Shown in pieces: positions 61,825 through 64,000 of a stretch of 64,000 nt of DNA. A program made the translations under genes and the position numbers. The notes below the pieces were generated by a model, which was given only the letters and a program-made list of their open reading frames with translations, did not search any database and was not told where the DNA came from. The DNA is from Pseudonocardia lacus (lineage in GTDB: Bacteria > Actinomycetota > Actinomycetes > Mycobacteriales > Pseudonocardiaceae), in the NCBI RefSeq assembly GCF_018531445.1, contig NZ_JAHDTH010000013.1:1-64000 (forward strand). The letters are read 5' to 3'. Each line of letters begins with the position of its first letter. The stretch's first letter is position 1.

Positions 61825-63156
61825 TCAGCGCACCGACTTGATCGGCAGGATGGCGAGCGCACCGGCGACGGCGATGACCATGCCGATCGGGAACAGCGCG
61901 GCGTAGCCGAGCGTGCTCACGATCGTGCCGGCCAGGGCGGCGCCCAGCGCCTGCGGGCCGGTGACGGCGATGTTGAGCACGCCGAGGTAGCGGCCGTTGT
62001 CCTCGGTGGTGGGCAGCACCTCCGACAGCAGCGCCTGGTCGACGGCCAGGTAGGAGCCGAAGCCCAGCCCGGCCACCACCGCGTAGATGATCATGCCGGT
62101 CATGGTGGGCATCAGCCACGGCGCGATGAGGGACACCCCGATCAGCAGCCCGGCCACGACCGCGGCCGGCTTGCGCCGGCCGGTCCGGTCGCTGACCGGG
62201 CCGCCGATGAACGTGCTGACCAGCGTGGCCACCAGCGAGGTGCCGGCCAGCAGCGGGATCATCGCCACGGCGTCGGCGCCGAGTCCGACGTAGTCCTGCA
62301 ACAGGTACAGCGTGAACGTGCTGACCAGGTAGTAGCCGGCGAAGGTGAGCAGCCTGCCGAGGAAGCCGTAGGCGAAGTCGGGGTGCTTGCGCGGGCTCAC
62401 CCAGAACGTGCGCACGAGCATCGACCAGTGCAGCGGCGGGCGCGGCTCGGCGCGGTTGTCGTGGTCGGGGTTGAACAGCACGAAACCACCGGCGGCCACG
62501 ATGACCAGCGCGGAGAGCACGAGGTAGCCCAGCATCAGGTTGCCGGCCAGCAGCGCCCCGAGCACCGACCCACCCAGCACACCGATGATCACCCCGAGCC
62601 CGCCGACCGCGGAGAACAGGCCGCGGACGCTGCGCGGGACCCGGTCGGGCATGACGGCCGACTTCGGCCCGAAGTACAGGTTGAGACCGATCGCGACCAG
62701 CAGGTTCGTCAGGACGACGCCGACGATCCCGCCCATCAGCCCCAGCACCGTCATCGAGGCGGCGCCGATGACCGCCCCGGAGAGGATCCACGGGGCGCGC
62801 CGGCCCCACCGGCTGCGGGTGCGGTCGGACAGCAGCCCGGCGATCGGCTGCGACAGCAGGCCGCCGATCGCGCCGACGGCCGTGACGACCGCCAGGTTGG
62901 CCGCCTTGTTGGCCGGATCGATGGTCTGGATCTGCAGCGGGAGCAGCACCCCGTGCACCGATCCCAGCGAGAGGTAGACGCCCAGGCTGGCCACGCCGTA
63001 CCAGACGAGGAGGCGGCGGAGCCTGCCCGTCACCCTGATCCGCTCGGTGCTCTGCGGGTCGTGCCCCTCGGGGCTGAGCCGCACGGCGGCCGGTTCGACG
63101 TCCCCGGCCGGCACGGGGGCCGGTGGGGAGGTCAGGGACTCGTGACCAGAGGTCAT
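61825..63156 (-). CDS. MFS transporter (sugar/drug type, GPH-like)
   Basis: About 443 residues with twelve membrane segments after a 45-residue Pro-rich cytoplasmic N-terminus. 'GLLSDRTRSRWGRRAPWILSGAVIGA' after helix 2 and 'GGPVSDRTGRRKPAAVVAGL' are the MFS signatures; 'SRWGRRAPW' is typical of the glycoside-pentoside-hexuronide/sucrose-type carriers. Substrate unknown. ATG 63156 has GAGG 8 nt upstream; ATG 63180 is an in-frame alternative. Convergent with the L,D-transpeptidase gene, 12 bases apart. Confidence 0.88.
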   Translation of the reverse strand: MTSGHESLTSPPAPVPAGDVEPAAVRLSPEGHDPQSTERIRVTGRLRRLLVWYGVASLGVYLSLGSVHGVLLPLQIQTIDPANKAANLAVVTAVGAIGGLLSQPIAGLLSDRTRSRWGRRAPWILSGAVIGAASMTVLGLMGGIVGVVLTNLLVAIGLNLYFGPKSAVMPDRVPRSVRGLFSAVGGLGVIIGVLGGSVLGALLAGNLMLGYLVLSALVIVAAGGFVLFNPDHDNRAEPRPPLHWSMLVRTFWVSPRKHPDFAYGFLGRLLTFAGYYLVSTFTLYLLQDYVGLGADAVAMIPLLAGTSLVATLVSTFIGGPVSDRTGRRKPAAVVAGLLIGVSLIAPWLMPTMTGMIIYAVVAGLGFGSYLAVDQALLSEVLPTTEDNGRYLGVLNIAVTGPQALGAALAGTIVSTLGYAALFPIGMVIAVAGALAILPIKSVR

Positions 63157-63298
63157 GCCGACCGCCTCGTCTCTCTTCATCGAGATGACTCGCAAGCACT
63201 CCCCGCGGAGCTGCGTAGACGGAAAGTAAGCGGCGGGTGAGGAACGGGTCAACCGCCAGTCAGCGGAATGCGGGCACTCTAAAGCGCATCGTGGACTC

Positions 63299-63313
63299 AT
63301 CCGCTGAGCGGAT
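63299..63313. promoter_or_regulatory. Hairpin ATCCGC-TGA-GCGGAT
   Basis: Perfect 6-bp arms with a 3-nt loop in the AT-richer part of the 464-bp gap between the MFS gene and the DadA-like gene, about 140 bp upstream of the MFS start; possible operator or part of a promoter region. Confidence 0.35.
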
Positions 63314-63419
63314 TCGCAGGTAGGAGCACGCCACAAAGTAGATCAAGACCCTGTTTCGTGACCCGCGGCGCGCCACAGCGATCGACGGTGGCACGACCGC
63401 GTTCGCGCAGCGTGAGAGG

Positions 63420-63490
63420 TGTTCTCGCCGCACGCCGGCGCGCCGCGAGAACACGCCCAGGGCTGCGAGGTGCGCCCGGGACCGCTGCCG
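63420..63490. repeat. Extragenic palindromic element D
   Basis: Arms TGTTCTCG (63420-63427) and CGAGAACA (63446-63453) around a diverged copy of the 22-nt palindrome (63426-63447, CGCCGCAC...CGCCGCG), followed by 'CGCCCAGGGCTGCGAGGTGCGCCCGGGACCGCTGCC'-like sequence that matches the reverse complement of the flank in array A and the flank of the middle copy in cluster B. The rest of the gap (63157-63620) shows no gene. Confidence 0.75.
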
Positions 63491-63620
63491 GGCCGGGCGC
63501 ACCCACCGCGAGTTCGTCCGATCGACCAGGGAACCGCCCCCGGTTTCGGTGGATCCCACGATCCCCCGGCCACCCGCACGGTCGAGCATCGAGGCACCGT
63601 CCCACCAGGAGGCACCCCCG

Positions 63621-64000
63621 ATGCACCCCCGTCCACCCCGCCGCGTCGTCGTCGCCGGCGCGGGGATCGTCGGCCTGTCCTGCGCGTGGCACCTGCAGCG
63701 CCACGGCGCGGAGGTCACGGTGCTCGACCGGTCCGCCGTCGGGGCCGGGGCCTCGTGGGGCAACGCGGGCTACCTCTGCCCCGCCATGACGGTCCCGTTG
63801 CCGGAGCCGGCGCTGCTGCGCGAAGGGCTGCGCGGCCTCGCCGATCCGGACTCGCCGCTCGCGCTGGACCCGCGCCCGTCCGCGCGGACCGCCGCGTTCC
63901 TGGCGGGGTTCGCGCGCAACGCGACCGGCCGGCGCTGGCGGCGGGCGTTGGCCGCGCTCGCCCCGCTCGCCCGTGCGAGCCTCGGCGCGTTCGACGAGCT
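63621..64000 (+). CDS. DadA-like FAD-dependent oxidoreductase, N-terminal part
   Basis: About 126 codons before the right edge. FAD-binding 'VVVAGAGIVGLSCAWHLQRHGAEVTVLDRSAVGAGASWGNAGYLCPAM' is the D-amino acid dehydrogenase (DadA) family signature, including the GASWGNAG segment. Probably oxidises a D-amino acid or sarcosine-like amine. ATG 63621 with AGGAGG 8 nt upstream (63607-63612). Confidence 0.88.
   Translation, partial: MHPRPPRRVVVAGAGIVGLSCAWHLQRHGAEVTVLDRSAVGAGASWGNAGYLCPAMTVPLPEPALLREGLRGLADPDSPLALDPRPSARTAAFLAGFARNATGRRWRRALAALAPLARASLGAFDE

Overview
The window is chromosomal DNA of a high-GC actinomycete. The base composition (well over 70 % G+C by eye), frequent GTG starts, many apparently leaderless genes with TANNGT-type -10 boxes just ahead of the start, and a content rich in FAD monooxygenases, a P450, acyl-CoA dehydrogenases, luciferase-like oxidoreductases and a stressosome operon fit the Pseudonocardiaceae; a Pseudonocardia-like organism is my best guess, by inference only. 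I see no phage, transposase, CRISPR array, tRNA or rRNA.

Layout. 1-3755 (minus): a MacAB-type exporter operon with two different adaptor proteins, the second cut by the window edge. 3908-9793: MmcQ-like protein, methyltransferase, serine beta-lactamase-like hydrolase, a 1.1 kb extragenic repeat array (about 6825-7945), alpha/beta hydrolase, endonuclease/phosphatase-family lipoprotein. 9800-19443: salicylate-hydroxylase-like monooxygenase plus MpaB-like protein, quinone oxidoreductase, DmdA-like aminomethyltransferase, SerA, then a TetR-monooxygenase-MFS operon behind a clear inverted-repeat operator, and a SnoaL-like protein. 19632-25076: CYTH-CHAD protein and a four-gene glycosyltransferase / methyltransferase / alpha-alpha-barrel / methyltransferase operon with a near-consensus promoter. 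25200-35470: ROK kinase and rhodanese (divergent), GlxA regulator, a NarL-type two-component system facing a small membrane protein, P450 plus a Cys-nucleophile hydrolase, and two flavin-dependent oxidoreductases.

35547-41656 (minus) is one operon running rsbR-rsbS-rsbT-(RsbX-like phosphatase)-hybrid kinase-(receiver-SpoIIE phosphatase), mostly with overlapping genes: a stressosome feeding a phosphatase, with no sigma factor beside it. 41950-47971 is a LacI-controlled sugar-uptake operon (binding protein, two permeases, ThuA-like, Gfo/Idh/MocA dehydrogenase) with matching operators before lacI and before the binding-protein gene, and no transport ATPase. 48945-53710 is a fatty acid/side-chain degradation locus (acyl-CoA ligase divergent from enoyl-CoA hydratase and two acyl-CoA dehydrogenases), followed by two PhaC-type proteins facing each other across a repeat cluster. 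57374-61812 holds small membrane proteins, a YCII protein with its ECF42-type sigma factor, a DUF1275 protein and an L,D-transpeptidase; 61825-64000 an MFS carrier and the start of a DadA-like oxidase.

The most unusual signal is non-coding: a family of extragenic elements built on a 22-nt palindrome (CGCAGCCC...GGGCTGCG and variants) occurs in four intergenic clusters (6.8-7.95, 48.5-48.9, 55.1-55.5 and 63.4 kb), at nine positions, in both orientations, with conserved flanks. I do not recognise it as a described repeat family.
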